64,000 nucleotides of DNA, taken from the NCBI RefSeq assembly GCF_046298265.1, contig NZ_JBKAHK010000002.1, positions 434,001-498,000 on the forward strand, given 5' to 3'. Shown one piece after another: positions 17,520 through 25,631 of this stretch (positions are counted from its first letter, which is position 1; the number at the start of each line of letters is the position of its first letter). Under the pieces are notes generated by a model. That model was not told the origin of the DNA. It saw only the letters and a program-made list of their open reading frames with translations, and made no database searches. This DNA is from Gillisia xinjiangensis. GTDB taxonomy: Bacteria; Bacteroidota; Bacteroidia; Flavobacteriales; Flavobacteriaceae. The translations under genes were made by a program, and so were the position numbers.

Positions 17520-18620
17520 ATGGATTTATCTGACTTACTTTACGTTCTGGCTTTGCAACATATTCCAAATTTGGGAGATAGTACTGCTAAAAAACTCATC
17601 AGGCATCTTGGATCTGCAGAAGCAGTGCTGAAATCAAAAAAGGAAAGCCTCCTGAAAATTGATGGAATTGGAAACATCAAGCTGAAAGGATTGCATGATT
17701 CTGTGCATTTACGTGCTGCGGAAGATGAACTTAAGTTTATTCAGGAAAACAATCTTCGATATGATTATTACCAGGATCCGAATTATCCGGAAAAACTCAA
17801 ACATTGTAATGACGGGCCAATTTTGTTGTTTTCCCGTGGAAAAATAGATTTGAAGAACAAAAAAATAATAAGCGTGGTTGGCACCCGAAATATTACTGTT
17901 AATGGGACCGCTTTTTGTGAAAAGCTTATTGAGGAACTGGCTCCTTTAGATCCGGTTATTATTTCCGGATTTGCTTACGGTGTAGATATTACCGCACAAA
18001 AGGCAGCGGTTAAAAATAAATTACAAACCATTGGTTGTCTGGCTCATGGCCTAAACCAGATATATCCAAAAATTCATTCAAAATATGTTGAACAGATCGA
18101 AGAAAACGGAGGTTTTTTCACCGATTTTTGGTCTACCCAGGCATTTGAACGCACCAATTTTTTAAAACGAAACAGAATAATTGCAGGGCTTAGCGAAGCT
18201 ACACTAGTGATTGAAAGTGCCGAAAAAGGGGGATCGCTTGTAACTGCAGATATCGCGAATTCTTATAATCGCGAGGTTTTTGCAGTTCCCGGAAGACCAA
18301 ATGATTCACAAAGCCGTGGGTGTAATAACCTTATAAAATCTCAAAATGCCCATGTGCTTACAAGCGCTGCAGATCTTATTTACATCCTTAACTGGGATCT
18401 TAATATCGTACAATCGGTGGTGCAAAAACAACTTTTTGTGGAATTGGATTCCCTGGAGCAGCCAATCCATAATTATTTAAGAGAAAACGGAAAGCAGCAA
18501 CTGGATACCATCGCCCTAAGCTGTGAGATCCCAACCTACAAAGCTGCCGGATTATTGCTTGAAATGGAATTAAAAGGGGCCATACGGCCCCTTCCGGGAA
18601 AATTATTTGAAGCTATTTAG
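17520..18620 (+). CDS. dprA: DNA-processing protein DprA
   Basis: 366 residues. An N-terminal helix-hairpin-helix-like segment (residues 10-60, with IDGIGNIKLKG) precedes the Rossmann-fold DprA domain (about 65-290) containing GTRNITVNG, SGFAYGVDITAQ and EKGGSLVTADIA. A C-terminal winged-helix-like segment follows (about 310-366). It loads RecA onto incoming single-stranded DNA in transformation; recA is 4 kb away. It converges with trpS and overlaps it by 4 bases. Confidence 0.95.
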   Translation: MDLSDLLYVLALQHIPNLGDSTAKKLIRHLGSAEAVLKSKKESLLKIDGIGNIKLKGLHDSVHLRAAEDELKFIQENNLRYDYYQDPNYPEKLKHCNDGPILLFSRGKIDLKNKKIISVVGTRNITVNGTAFCEKLIEELAPLDPVIISGFAYGVDITAQKAAVKNKLQTIGCLAHGLNQIYPKIHSKYVEQIEENGGFFTDFWSTQAFERTNFLKRNRIIAGLSEATLVIESAEKGGSLVTADIANSYNREVFAVPGRPNDSQSRGCNNLIKSQNAHVLTSAADLIYILNWDLNIVQSVVQKQLFVELDSLEQPIHNYLRENGKQQLDTIALSCEIPTYKAAGLLLEMELKGAIRPLPGKLFEAI

Positions 18621-19585
18621 TAACCCAGTTTGGTCCGCACCCTTAAAAGTACCTCGTTGGCTGTTTCAAATGCCTTTTTTGCACCTTTTTTCAAGGCTGC
18701 ATCTATTTCTTCGGGATGTTCCATATAATACGTATAGCGCCTCCGTTGGTTTTCAAATTTATGGATAATAAGCTCGTAAAGGGCCTGTTTGGCGTGGCCA
18801 TATCCATAGTTGCCCTCCAAATATTTAGTTCGCATTTCTTTGATTTCTGCAGCCGTTCCTAGGAGTTTGTACAAAGCAAAAACATTACAGGTTTCAGGAT
18901 CTTTTGGAGCTTCCAGCGGAGTACTGTCGGTTGCGATACTCATGATCTGCTTGCGAAGTTCCTTATCTGAAAGAAATAGGTTTATCACATTTCCTTTGGA
19001 TTTGCTCATTTTTTCGCCGTCGATCCCGGGTATATATTTGGTGTCTTCCTGCACCTTTGCTTCAGGAATTACAAATGTATCTCCCATTTGAGCATGGAAT
19101 CTTGATGCCACATCCCGAGTCATTTCAATATGTTGCAATTGATCTTTTCCTACAGGAACGATTTCGGCATCATAAAGAAGAATATCTGCAGCCATTAACA
19201 TAGGATACGAAAACAAGCCTGAATTCACGTCTTCAAGTCTATCGGCTTTGTCTTTAAAGGAGTGTGCCAGGGTTAAGCGTTGGTATGGAAAAAAGCAGCT
19301 TAAATACCAGGAAAGTTCGGTTACCTGTGGAATATCACTTTGCCGGTAAAAAACGGTTTTTTCAATATCGAGACCAAATGCAAGCCACGTAGCCGCGGTA
19401 GAGTACGTGTTTTCCTTTAAAACCGATGCGTCTTTAATTTGGGTGAGGGAATGCAGGTTTGCGATAAATAAAAAAGAATCATTTTCAGGCCGATTTGCCA
19501 TTTCAATCGCCGGAATTATGGCGCCCAATAAGTTTCCAAGATGGGGAGTGCCTGTGCTTTGCACTCCGGTAAGTATTCTTGCCAT
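18617..19585 (-). CDS. trpS: tryptophanyl-tRNA synthetase
   Basis: 322 residues. Class I signatures are present: the HIGH-type motif in TGTPHLGNLLGA (residues 11-22) and KMSKS (near residue 195, GEKMSKSKGN). The tryptophan-binding region DILLYDAEIVPVGKDQLQH is present. It charges tRNA-Trp. Its promoter lies just upstream, divergent from plsC. Confidence 0.97.
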   Translation of the reverse strand: MARILTGVQSTGTPHLGNLLGAIIPAIEMANRPENDSFLFIANLHSLTQIKDASVLKENTYSTAATWLAFGLDIEKTVFYRQSDIPQVTELSWYLSCFFPYQRLTLAHSFKDKADRLEDVNSGLFSYPMLMAADILLYDAEIVPVGKDQLQHIEMTRDVASRFHAQMGDTFVIPEAKVQEDTKYIPGIDGEKMSKSKGNVINLFLSDKELRKQIMSIATDSTPLEAPKDPETCNVFALYKLLGTAAEIKEMRTKYLEGNYGYGHAKQALYELIIHKFENQRRRYTYYMEHPEEIDAALKKGAKKAFETANEVLLRVRTKLGY

Positions 19586-19603
19586 TGAATTTTTTAATTT
19601 TCA

Positions 19604-19611
19604 CAAAGGTA
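19604..19611 (-). promoter_or_regulatory. -7 box TACCTTTG of trpS
   Basis: Exact Bacteroidota -7 consensus on the minus strand, 19 bases before the trpS ATG. It lies about 33 bases from the plsC -7 box on the other strand, giving a compact divergent promoter region. Confidence 0.65.
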
Positions 19612-19644
19612 CTTCTTTTATGGAATTGGCTTAATTCATTTTAG

Positions 19645-19652
19645 TATTTTTG
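19645..19652 (+). promoter_or_regulatory. -7 box TATTTTTG of plsC
   Basis: Matches TAnnTTTG. It ends 7 bases before the ATG at 19659, predicting a leaderless transcript, and argues against the upstream in-frame TTG at 19650, which is part of the box. Confidence 0.6.
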
Positions 19653-19658
19653 GCTCTT

Positions 19659-20399
19659 ATGAAGATATTCAAAAAATTTCTGATCCTTCTTTGGCGAATC
19701 TGGTTCTATGTGTTAATGGGAATACCCATAATTATAATGCTGCCCTTTTTGGTCTTTTTCACCTCTTCAGAAAAGTACTACCCACAGTATTTTGCCTGTG
19801 CAAGAATATGGGCGAAATGCATTGTTTATGGGATGGGATTTTTTCCGAAAAAAATATCTTCGGCTCAATTAAAAAAGGGAGAGAGCTATATGTTTGTAGC
19901 AAATCATACTTCCATAATAGACATTATGTTAATGTTGACGGTGATAGATCATCCGTTTGTATTTGTAGGAAAAAAGGAGCTTACCAAAATTCCGCTTTTT
20001 GGATATTTCTACCGGCGAACCTGTATTTTGGTGGACAGAAATAGTCAACGGAGTAAATTTCAGGTATTTGAAGAAGCGCAGCGCAGGTTAAAGCAGGGAA
20101 ACAGTATTTGTATTTTTCCGGAAGGTGGAGTTCCCGAAGATAAAAACCTGGAACTTACTAGCTTTAAGGAAGGTGCTTTCAGGCTGGCGATAGATCATCA
20201 AATCCCTATAGTACCAATTACTTTTCACGATAACAAGAAGCGATTTTCCTATACTTTTTTCTCTGGAAGTCCTGGGAAAATGAGGGCTAAAGTGCACGAA
20301 ATTATTCCTACCGAAGGAAAAACTCAGGAAGACAAAAGAGTTGTTAGGCAGGAAACCTATGATTTGATTCTGAAGGAATTAAGAAATCCTTCTTTGTAG
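19659..20399 (+). CDS. plsC: 1-acyl-sn-glycerol-3-phosphate acyltransferase
   Basis: 246 residues from the ATG at 19659. Two N-terminal hydrophobic segments (about 8-40) are followed by the acyltransferase motifs NHTSIID (HX4D, near 85) and FPEGG (near 152). It adds the second acyl chain to lysophosphatidic acid to make phosphatidic acid at the inner membrane. Length and motifs are typical. Confidence 0.94.
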   Translation: MKIFKKFLILLWRIWFYVLMGIPIIIMLPFLVFFTSSEKYYPQYFACARIWAKCIVYGMGFFPKKISSAQLKKGESYMFVANHTSIIDIMLMLTVIDHPFVFVGKKELTKIPLFGYFYRRTCILVDRNSQRSKFQVFEEAQRRLKQGNSICIFPEGGVPEDKNLELTSFKEGAFRLAIDHQIPIVPITFHDNKKRFSYTFFSGSPGKMRAKVHEIIPTEGKTQEDKRVVRQETYDLILKELRNPSL

Positions 20400-20401
20400 G
20401 T

Positions 20402-21745
20402 TTAGAATTTGAAGCTGAAACCGGAATAAACCCCAAAGAAATAAGGATTTACATTGCTCGTGTTTTCATTGAACGCATTCATTTGGTATTTAAAAATAGG
20501 TTCAAGATTTAATTCGAACTTTGGAGAAATATTGTAGTCCAATCCTACCCCGATGTTTGTTGTAAAACTTAAATTATTAAGATTATTGGATGCTCCAAGA
20601 TTGGTGGAAAAATCGGCTGAATTAAGAGAAATCATATTCCTGTCCAGGAAGAGCGTACTTCCACCTCCAATAATATTGATGCCTATCTTTTTATCAACAA
20701 TCACATATTCAATTTCTAAGGGAACTTCAATAAAACCTATTTGCTGATTTAAATATCCTGTTGTTGGAGAAGCCAGGCTTGCCCGGTTGAATTCTGCAGA
20801 AGCACTAATATTGCTGAATGGACGGGCAATAGTGTTCTCTATTCTGAAATTTGGGATCTTATCACCATAATTAATCCCTTTTAAAGCAACCGGGTTAACT
20901 GTTGCGGTAAATGCGATATTGTTGGTGTTATAACTCATATCCACCTTGCTTATACCGGTACGGATCTTTATTTTTTCTGAAATTTGGTACGCAAAATTTA
21001 TTCCGTAGGAAAGGGTGATCTCACTGCTGTTTTCATTATTGGCAAAACGTTGATCTATCGCATTTCCGCTTCCCATATTATTATAAAAAATAGGTGCAGC
21101 CATGGTAGAAACTTTTAATTTTCCTGAAATACTGGATTTTTCGCTAATTTGGGATAGCGCGTCTTTTGAGTCAAGGTTTGCAATTGGGAGATCGCGTTTT
21201 TTGGTAGTAGAGGTCTCCGCTACTTCTGCCATCCCTTCAGCTTTTAAATCTTCAAAATCTGAAAATGTATATGCTCCATTTTCGGAATTTATGGGAAGTG
21301 TTGTATTGCTTATATTTCCAATACTTCCAAAAGTTACTTCGTCATTATTTTTCTCACTTCTGAAATATGCTGCCTGCGCTTCAATAGCTTCCCTATTTTG
21401 GGTATTCTGCCTCAAAGCCTGAAGTATAATGGAAGACCGGATCATATTTTCGGTATAAGCCTGCGAAGCAAGACTTACCTCAAGAAAAGTTTCATCCATC
21501 AAGGCTGAAGCTGTTTGTGATCCCTGCGAATTATTGGTTTTGAACAAACCGTTGGTATAACTTATAAACAGCGCCAGTACAGCTGCAACTCCAGCCATTC
21601 TATACCAAAGAGGTAAAACGCTTTTTTTACGTTTCTTTTCATGTAATTTGGTGGAAATATTCCTCCAGACTTCCTCGCGTGGACTAGCCTCGAAATCTTT
21701 GAATTTCTCCTGATATACTCTGTCTATATGCTTTCTTTCCTCCAT
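20402..21745 (-). CDS. anti-sigma-like protein with C-terminal outer-membrane-barrel-like domain
   Basis: 447 residues. The first 45 form a charged cytoplasmic region (with ASPREEVWRNISTKLHEKKR), followed by one transmembrane helix (about 48-66, MAGVAAVLALFISYTNG), a low-complexity Ser/Thr/Glu region, and from about residue 215 alternating beta-strands with a terminal FSGFSFKF-like end (here FGVYSGFSFKF), as in OmpA/PorT-type barrels. The gene starts two bases after the stop of the ECF sigma gene. An anti-sigma role is inferred from position and topology. Whether the C-terminal part inserts as a barrel is unknown. Confidence 0.75.
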   Translation of the reverse strand: MEERKHIDRVYQEKFKDFEASPREEVWRNISTKLHEKKRKKSVLPLWYRMAGVAAVLALFISYTNGLFKTNNSQGSQTASALMDETFLEVSLASQAYTENMIRSSIILQALRQNTQNREAIEAQAAYFRSEKNNDEVTFGSIGNISNTTLPINSENGAYTFSDFEDLKAEGMAEVAETSTTKKRDLPIANLDSKDALSQISEKSSISGKLKVSTMAAPIFYNNMGSGNAIDQRFANNENSSEITLSYGINFAYQISEKIKIRTGISKVDMSYNTNNIAFTATVNPVALKGINYGDKIPNFRIENTIARPFSNISASAEFNRASLASPTTGYLNQQIGFIEVPLEIEYVIVDKKIGINIIGGGSTLFLDRNMISLNSADFSTNLGASNNLNNLSFTTNIGVGLDYNISPKFELNLEPIFKYQMNAFNENTSNVNPYFFGVYSGFSFKF

Positions 21746-21747
21746 TA

Positions 21748-22290
21748 CTATGATGAATGCACGGCCAGTTTTTCCTGGCTGGCTTCAATTTTTTCTTTTA
21801 ATATTATTCGGGCTCTTGCCAAATTGGATTTGGAAGTGCCTATTGAAATTTGAAGCATTTCTGCAATTTCCTTATGAGAAAACCCATCCAATGCATACAA
21901 ATTAAAAACCTGACGGTACCTGTCCGGTAATGCGTGGATTATCTCCAGTAAATAATCGATGGATACCTCTTCCTCATCGATTTCAAGAGCGGGCTCTCTA
22001 AGCTGTTCTTCATTAACAAGCTCAAAAACAGTTTGTTTCCTGTATTTCTGAAGAGCGGTGTTAATCACAATTCGCTTCATCCAACCTTCAAAAGAACCTT
22101 TATCCTGATATTGCAAAATTTTATCAAATATTGTCATAAAACCATCCTGCAGATTGTCTTCAGCCTGCTGATAGCTATTTGAATATTTAAGGCACACTGC
22201 AAATAATTTATTGGCATAAAGCCTATACAGTTGTTCCTGTGCTTTTATATCCTGTTTCTTACAATTGTGTATGAGCTGATTTAAACTCAA
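21748..22290 (-). CDS. ECF-type RNA polymerase sigma factor
   Basis: 180 residues. Region 2 is visible (AEDNLQDGFMTIFDKI, then GSFEGWMKRIVINTALQKYR) and region 4 (LPDRYRQVFNLYALDGFSHK, then EIAEMLQISIGTSKSNLARA, a helix-turn-helix). There is no region 3, typical of group 4 sigma factors. It lies 25 bases downstream of a lipoprotein gene and two bases upstream of the anti-sigma-like gene, suggesting a three-gene unit. Its target promoters are not evident. Confidence 0.93.
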   Translation of the reverse strand: MSLNQLIHNCKKQDIKAQEQLYRLYANKLFAVCLKYSNSYQQAEDNLQDGFMTIFDKILQYQDKGSFEGWMKRIVINTALQKYRKQTVFELVNEEQLREPALEIDEEEVSIDYLLEIIHALPDRYRQVFNLYALDGFSHKEIAEMLQISIGTSKSNLARARIILKEKIEASQEKLAVHSS

Positions 22291-22315
22291 ATGTCTGGGA
22301 AATTGTTAGTTAATA

Positions 22316-22738
22316 TTACATTCCTGGACGGGTTACGGGGACTTCCACGGTTAAAAACTGAACCTCTCCTGCTGCATTTTCACCCTGCCAGAATTTAAAG
22401 ATATAAAAATCATCCCTATCTGCAACAAAATTTAATTTTGTGCTTGTATTTAAATTTCCTGTGCGCTCACACGTTGTATTGCTTACGTGATAACTTGTTA
22501 CCACGCCAATAGTTATTAAATTACTGCTTTTTGAAATATCAAATCCGGAAAAAAAGTCACACGCAGTAGGGCGTTTGTAATTGATTTTAATCTCGTATTC
22601 CTGGTTATATTCAAAATGCTCTGGTAATTCTACATTTGTTATAACCGCCAGATTCTGCATCATTCCGCCGTTGTCTTCATCGCTGGAGCAGGCAGTCATT
22701 ATTGCTGAATAAAAAAATAACAGTAGTAATTTTTTCAT
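22316..22738 (-). CDS. hypothetical SPII lipoprotein
   Basis: 140 residues with a short signal peptide and lipobox MTAC (Cys 17) followed by SSDEDNGG. The mature part looks beta-rich with a pair of later cysteines (in TACDFF and TTCERT). No domain recognised. It lies upstream of the sigma factor gene on the same strand with a 25-base gap; it may be part of that envelope-stress-type cluster. Confidence 0.7.
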   Translation of the reverse strand: MKKLLLLFFYSAIMTACSSDEDNGGMMQNLAVITNVELPEHFEYNQEYEIKINYKRPTACDFFSGFDISKSSNLITIGVVTSYHVSNTTCERTGNLNTSTKLNFVADRDDFYIFKFWQGENAAGEVQFLTVEVPVTRPGM

Positions 22739-22810
22739 CTGAAAAATTGACTGAATAAGTAGGTTACACTTATCAGATGCAAATAAGGTTAAAGGGTTGC
22801 GTGAATAAAA

Positions 22811-22842
22811 AACAAAAATCCCGCATTTGCGGGATTTTTGTT
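22811..22842 (-). terminator. terminator after recA
   Basis: AACAAAAATCCCGC (22811-22824), a four-base loop and GCGGGATTTTTGTT (22829-22842) form a perfect 14-base-pair stem. On the minus strand it ends with a T-run and lies 16 bases after the recA stop. Confidence 0.85.
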
Positions 22843-22858
22843 TAATGTGAAGATTATT

Positions 22859-23872
22859 TTATTCCTTAGCGATCTTAATAGCGGCCTTGATTTTTTCTTC
22901 CAATTCCTCCATGAGCTCAGGATTATCCTTAAGTACAGCTTTTACAGCATCGCGGCCCTGGCCTAATTTAGTATCTTCGTAGCTAAACCAGGAACCACTT
23001 TTCTTAATGATTTCATAATCTACTCCTATATCTATTATCTCCCCTATTTTGGAAATTCCTTCCCCGTACATAATATCAAATTCTGCGGTTCTAAAGGGCG
23101 GAGCAACTTTGTTTTTTACGACTTTTACTTTCGTCTTATTCCCTAAAACATTGCTGTTTGCATCTTTTATTTGAGTTGATCTTCTTATATCAAGCCTAAC
23201 CGATGCATAAAATTTAAGGGCATTTCCACCGGTAGTTGTTTCAGGATTACCAAACATAACACCTATTTTCTCCCTAAGCTGATTGATGAAAATCACGGTA
23301 CAATGGGTTTTGCTGATGCTGGCAGTTAATTTTCTTAAAGCCTGGGACATAAGCCGTGCATGAAGTCCCATTTTTGAATCTCCCATTTCTCCTTCAATTT
23401 CACTTTTAGGAGTAAGAGCGGCAACAGAATCTATCACAATTATATCAATAGCTCCAGATCTAATCAAATTATCGGTTATTTCCAAAGCTTGCTCTCCGTT
23501 ATCGGGTTGAGAGATAATCAGGTTTTCAAGATCTATTCCAAGGCTTTCCGCATAAAACCTGTCAAAAGCATGTTCGGCATCAATAAATGCTGCAATTCCA
23601 CCCGCTTTTTGCGCTTCGGCGATGGCGTGTAAAGTTAAAGTTGTTTTTCCTGAAGATTCCGGGCCATAGATCTCAATGACTCTTCCACGCGGATATCCAC
23701 CTACGCCCAAAGCCAAATTTAAACCTAAAGATCCTGTAGAAATAGCTTCCCCTTCATAAATAGGCTGATCGCTCATCTTCATTACGGTTCCTTTTCCGTA
23801 AGTTTTATCCATTTTATCAAGGGTAAGCTTTAATGCTTTTAATTTAGCTTCTTTTTCTTTTTCGTCGACCAT
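22859..23872 (-). CDS. recA: recombinase RecA
   Basis: 337 residues, normal length. Walker A GPESSGKTT (near 67), the ATPase core with IDAEHAFD and VIDSVAALTPK, the L2 loop region with FINQLREKIGVMFGNPETTT, and the acidic C-terminus (EELEEKIKAAIK). It catalyses strand exchange and LexA/UmuD-type co-protease functions; whether an SOS system exists cannot be said from here. Flanked by a strong terminator and by a long non-coding region upstream. Confidence 0.98.
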   Translation of the reverse strand: MVDEKEKEAKLKALKLTLDKMDKTYGKGTVMKMSDQPIYEGEAISTGSLGLNLALGVGGYPRGRVIEIYGPESSGKTTLTLHAIAEAQKAGGIAAFIDAEHAFDRFYAESLGIDLENLIISQPDNGEQALEITDNLIRSGAIDIIVIDSVAALTPKSEIEGEMGDSKMGLHARLMSQALRKLTASISKTHCTVIFINQLREKIGVMFGNPETTTGGNALKFYASVRLDIRRSTQIKDANSNVLGNKTKVKVVKNKVAPPFRTAEFDIMYGEGISKIGEIIDIGVDYEIIKKSGSWFSYEDTKLGQGRDAVKAVLKDNPELMEELEEKIKAAIKIAKE

Positions 23873-23939
23873 AATATTTTTTCTAATTTTTATAAATGCG
23901 TGCAGCTAAAATACTATAAGTTTTGATTCGCTACAATTT

Positions 23940-24180
23940 AACGCGCAACCTTTTGTAATTGTTTGCTTCTTAATTTTAAAGAAGCAGTATTATGAGGTTT
24001 CTTAAAACCAGTTTAAACTTGGATCGACCTGGCGCTGCTACTACAATTTTATTGAGTTGTAGCAGCAGGGTTGATGGTGGCTAACTCGTTATTAGTTTTT
24101 TACGATAGTAAATAAAAAATAATAATAACGAATTAGCCGTTCGAAAAAAAGCATCAAATGACCAATTTGATGCTTTTTTT
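23940..24180 (+). ncRNA. candidate structured RNA upstream of trhO
   Basis: This stretch lacks a plausible gene but has four hairpins in a row: GCTTCTT/AAGAAGC (23965-23985), GCTGC..TACAA paired with TTGTAGCAGC (24034-24066), a 16-pair stem with one mismatch GGCTAACTCGTTATTA/TAATAACGAATTAGCC (24079-24094 and 24123-24138), and a strong terminator hairpin (24144-24180). The 3' end fits an independent plus-strand transcript. I recognise no known RNA family; the 5' end and a promoter were not found. Confidence 0.4.
24144..24180 (+). terminator. terminator before trhO promoter
   Basis: AAAAAAAGCATCAAAT (24144-24159), five-base loop, ATTTGATGCTTTTTTT (24165-24180): a 16-pair stem ending in a T-run. 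Because it is nearly symmetric it could act on both strands. Confidence 0.8.
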
Positions 24181-24181
24181 A

Positions 24182-24211
24182 TTGACTGACCTCATAAAAT
24201 CAGTACTTTTG
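24182..24211 (+). promoter_or_regulatory. promoter of trhO operon
   Basis: TTG (24182-24184), 19 bases, then TACTTTTG (24204-24211) is an exact match to the Bacteroidota consensus TTG-N19-TAnnTTTG. The predicted leader of about 50 bases contains a small hairpin GTTCT/AGAAC. Confidence 0.75.
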
Positions 24212-24266
24212 CAGCCTGTTCTTCCATTTAGAACAAATTATATTTCTCACTTAAACCGTTTATAGC

Positions 24267-25625
24267 ATGCAACTATACAACACCTTAAGCGCAGAAGAAA
24301 GGGCCGGGCTTATAGACGAAGCGGGCAAACAACGACTGACGTTGTCTTTTTATGCGTACGCAAAAATTGAAGATCCGGAATCTTTTAGAAACGCCTTATT
24401 TTTAGCCTGGAACCCTTTGGAGGTCTTGGGTAGAATTTATGTAGCCAAAGAAGGCATTAACGCTCAACTCTCCCTTCCTGCGGATAATTTTTATGAATTC
24501 AAAAAAGTTATTGAAGAATATGATTTTATGCGGGGAATTCGCCTGAATATCGCTGTGGAACACGATGATCATTCTTTTTTGAAGTTAACGATTAAGGTGC
24601 GCAATAAAATTGTTGCAGATGGGCTTAACGATGAAAATTTTGATGTTACCAATATTGGAATTCATTTAAAAGCCGAAGAATTCAATAGTTTTTTGAACGA
24701 TCCAAATACAATTGTAGTGGATATGCGGAATCACTATGAGAGCGAAATTGGTCATTTTAAAGGCGCAATTACTCCCGATGTTGATACCTTTCGGGAATCC
24801 CTTCCCATTATTGAAACCCAACTTGCAGCACATAAGGAAAACAAAAATCTGTTGATGTATTGTACCGGTGGAATTCGGTGTGAAAAAGCAAGTGCCTTTT
24901 TTAAGCACAAAGGATTTAAAAACGTCTACCAGCTGGAAGGCGGAATTATAGAATATACGCGCCAAATAAATGCTGAAAAATTAGAAACAAAGTTTATTGG
25001 TAAAAACTTTGTTTTTGACCATCGACTTGGGGAGAGGATTACCGATGATATAATTTCCCAATGTCATCAATGTGGAAAACCTTGTGACAATCATACTAAT
25101 TGCGCTAATGATGCCTGTCATTTGCTCTTTCTTCAATGTGATGAATGTAGCGATGCAATGGAGGATTGTTGTTCTTCCGAATGCCTGGAGATTATTAAAT
25201 TGCCGTTGGCAGATCAAATTAAATTGCGGAAAGGACTCGATAAGGGAAATATGATCTTCAAGAAAGGAAAATCAAAGGACCTGAAATTTAAAAAATCGGG
25301 AGATCTGCCGGATGCTGCTTTAGCCGTATTCAAAAAGCCAAAAACTATCCGTAAACGCATTTCGAAAAAAAAGGTTTTAATCGGAAAAGGGGAGCATTAC
25401 TATACCAAATCTAAAATAGGATTATTTGTATTGGACAGAAACGAATTAAAGATCGGAGATAAAATCAGCATTTCAGGACCGACAACCGGCGTTCAGGAAT
25501 TCACATTAGATCAAATGTACGTGAATGGCAAACTTGCAAACATTGCAAATGCCGGAGATAAAATAACCCTCTCCTTACCTTTTAGAATAAGGAAATCGGA
25601 CAAATTGTTTAAAGTAATTCAATAG
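24267..25625 (+). CDS. trhO: tRNA uridine(34) hydroxylase TrhO with extra C-terminal domain
   Basis: 452 residues; E. coli TrhO is about 350. Rhodanese domain at about 140-240 with active-site CTGGIRCE (Cys199, second Cys205), preceded by an N-terminal domain and followed by a cysteine cluster (266-306, CHQC, CDNH, CDEC, CCSSEC) likely to bind zinc. Residues 368-452 form an extra domain, KKVLIGKGEHYY to FKVIQ, that aligns without gaps to the C-terminus of the next protein, TrhP. TrhO makes 5-hydroxyuridine at the tRNA wobble position using O2 (established). TrhP starts 6 bases after its stop. Confidence 0.92.
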   Translation: MQLYNTLSAEERAGLIDEAGKQRLTLSFYAYAKIEDPESFRNALFLAWNPLEVLGRIYVAKEGINAQLSLPADNFYEFKKVIEEYDFMRGIRLNIAVEHDDHSFLKLTIKVRNKIVADGLNDENFDVTNIGIHLKAEEFNSFLNDPNTIVVDMRNHYESEIGHFKGAITPDVDTFRESLPIIETQLAAHKENKNLLMYCTGGIRCEKASAFFKHKGFKNVYQLEGGIIEYTRQINAEKLETKFIGKNFVFDHRLGERITDDIISQCHQCGKPCDNHTNCANDACHLLFLQCDECSDAMEDCCSSECLEIIKLPLADQIKLRKGLDKGNMIFKKGKSKDLKFKKSGDLPDAALAVFKKPKTIRKRISKKKVLIGKGEHYYTKSKIGLFVLDRNELKIGDKISISGPTTGVQEFTLDQMYVNGKLANIANAGDKITLSLPFRIRKSDKLFKVIQ

Positions 25626-25631
25626 GAAATC

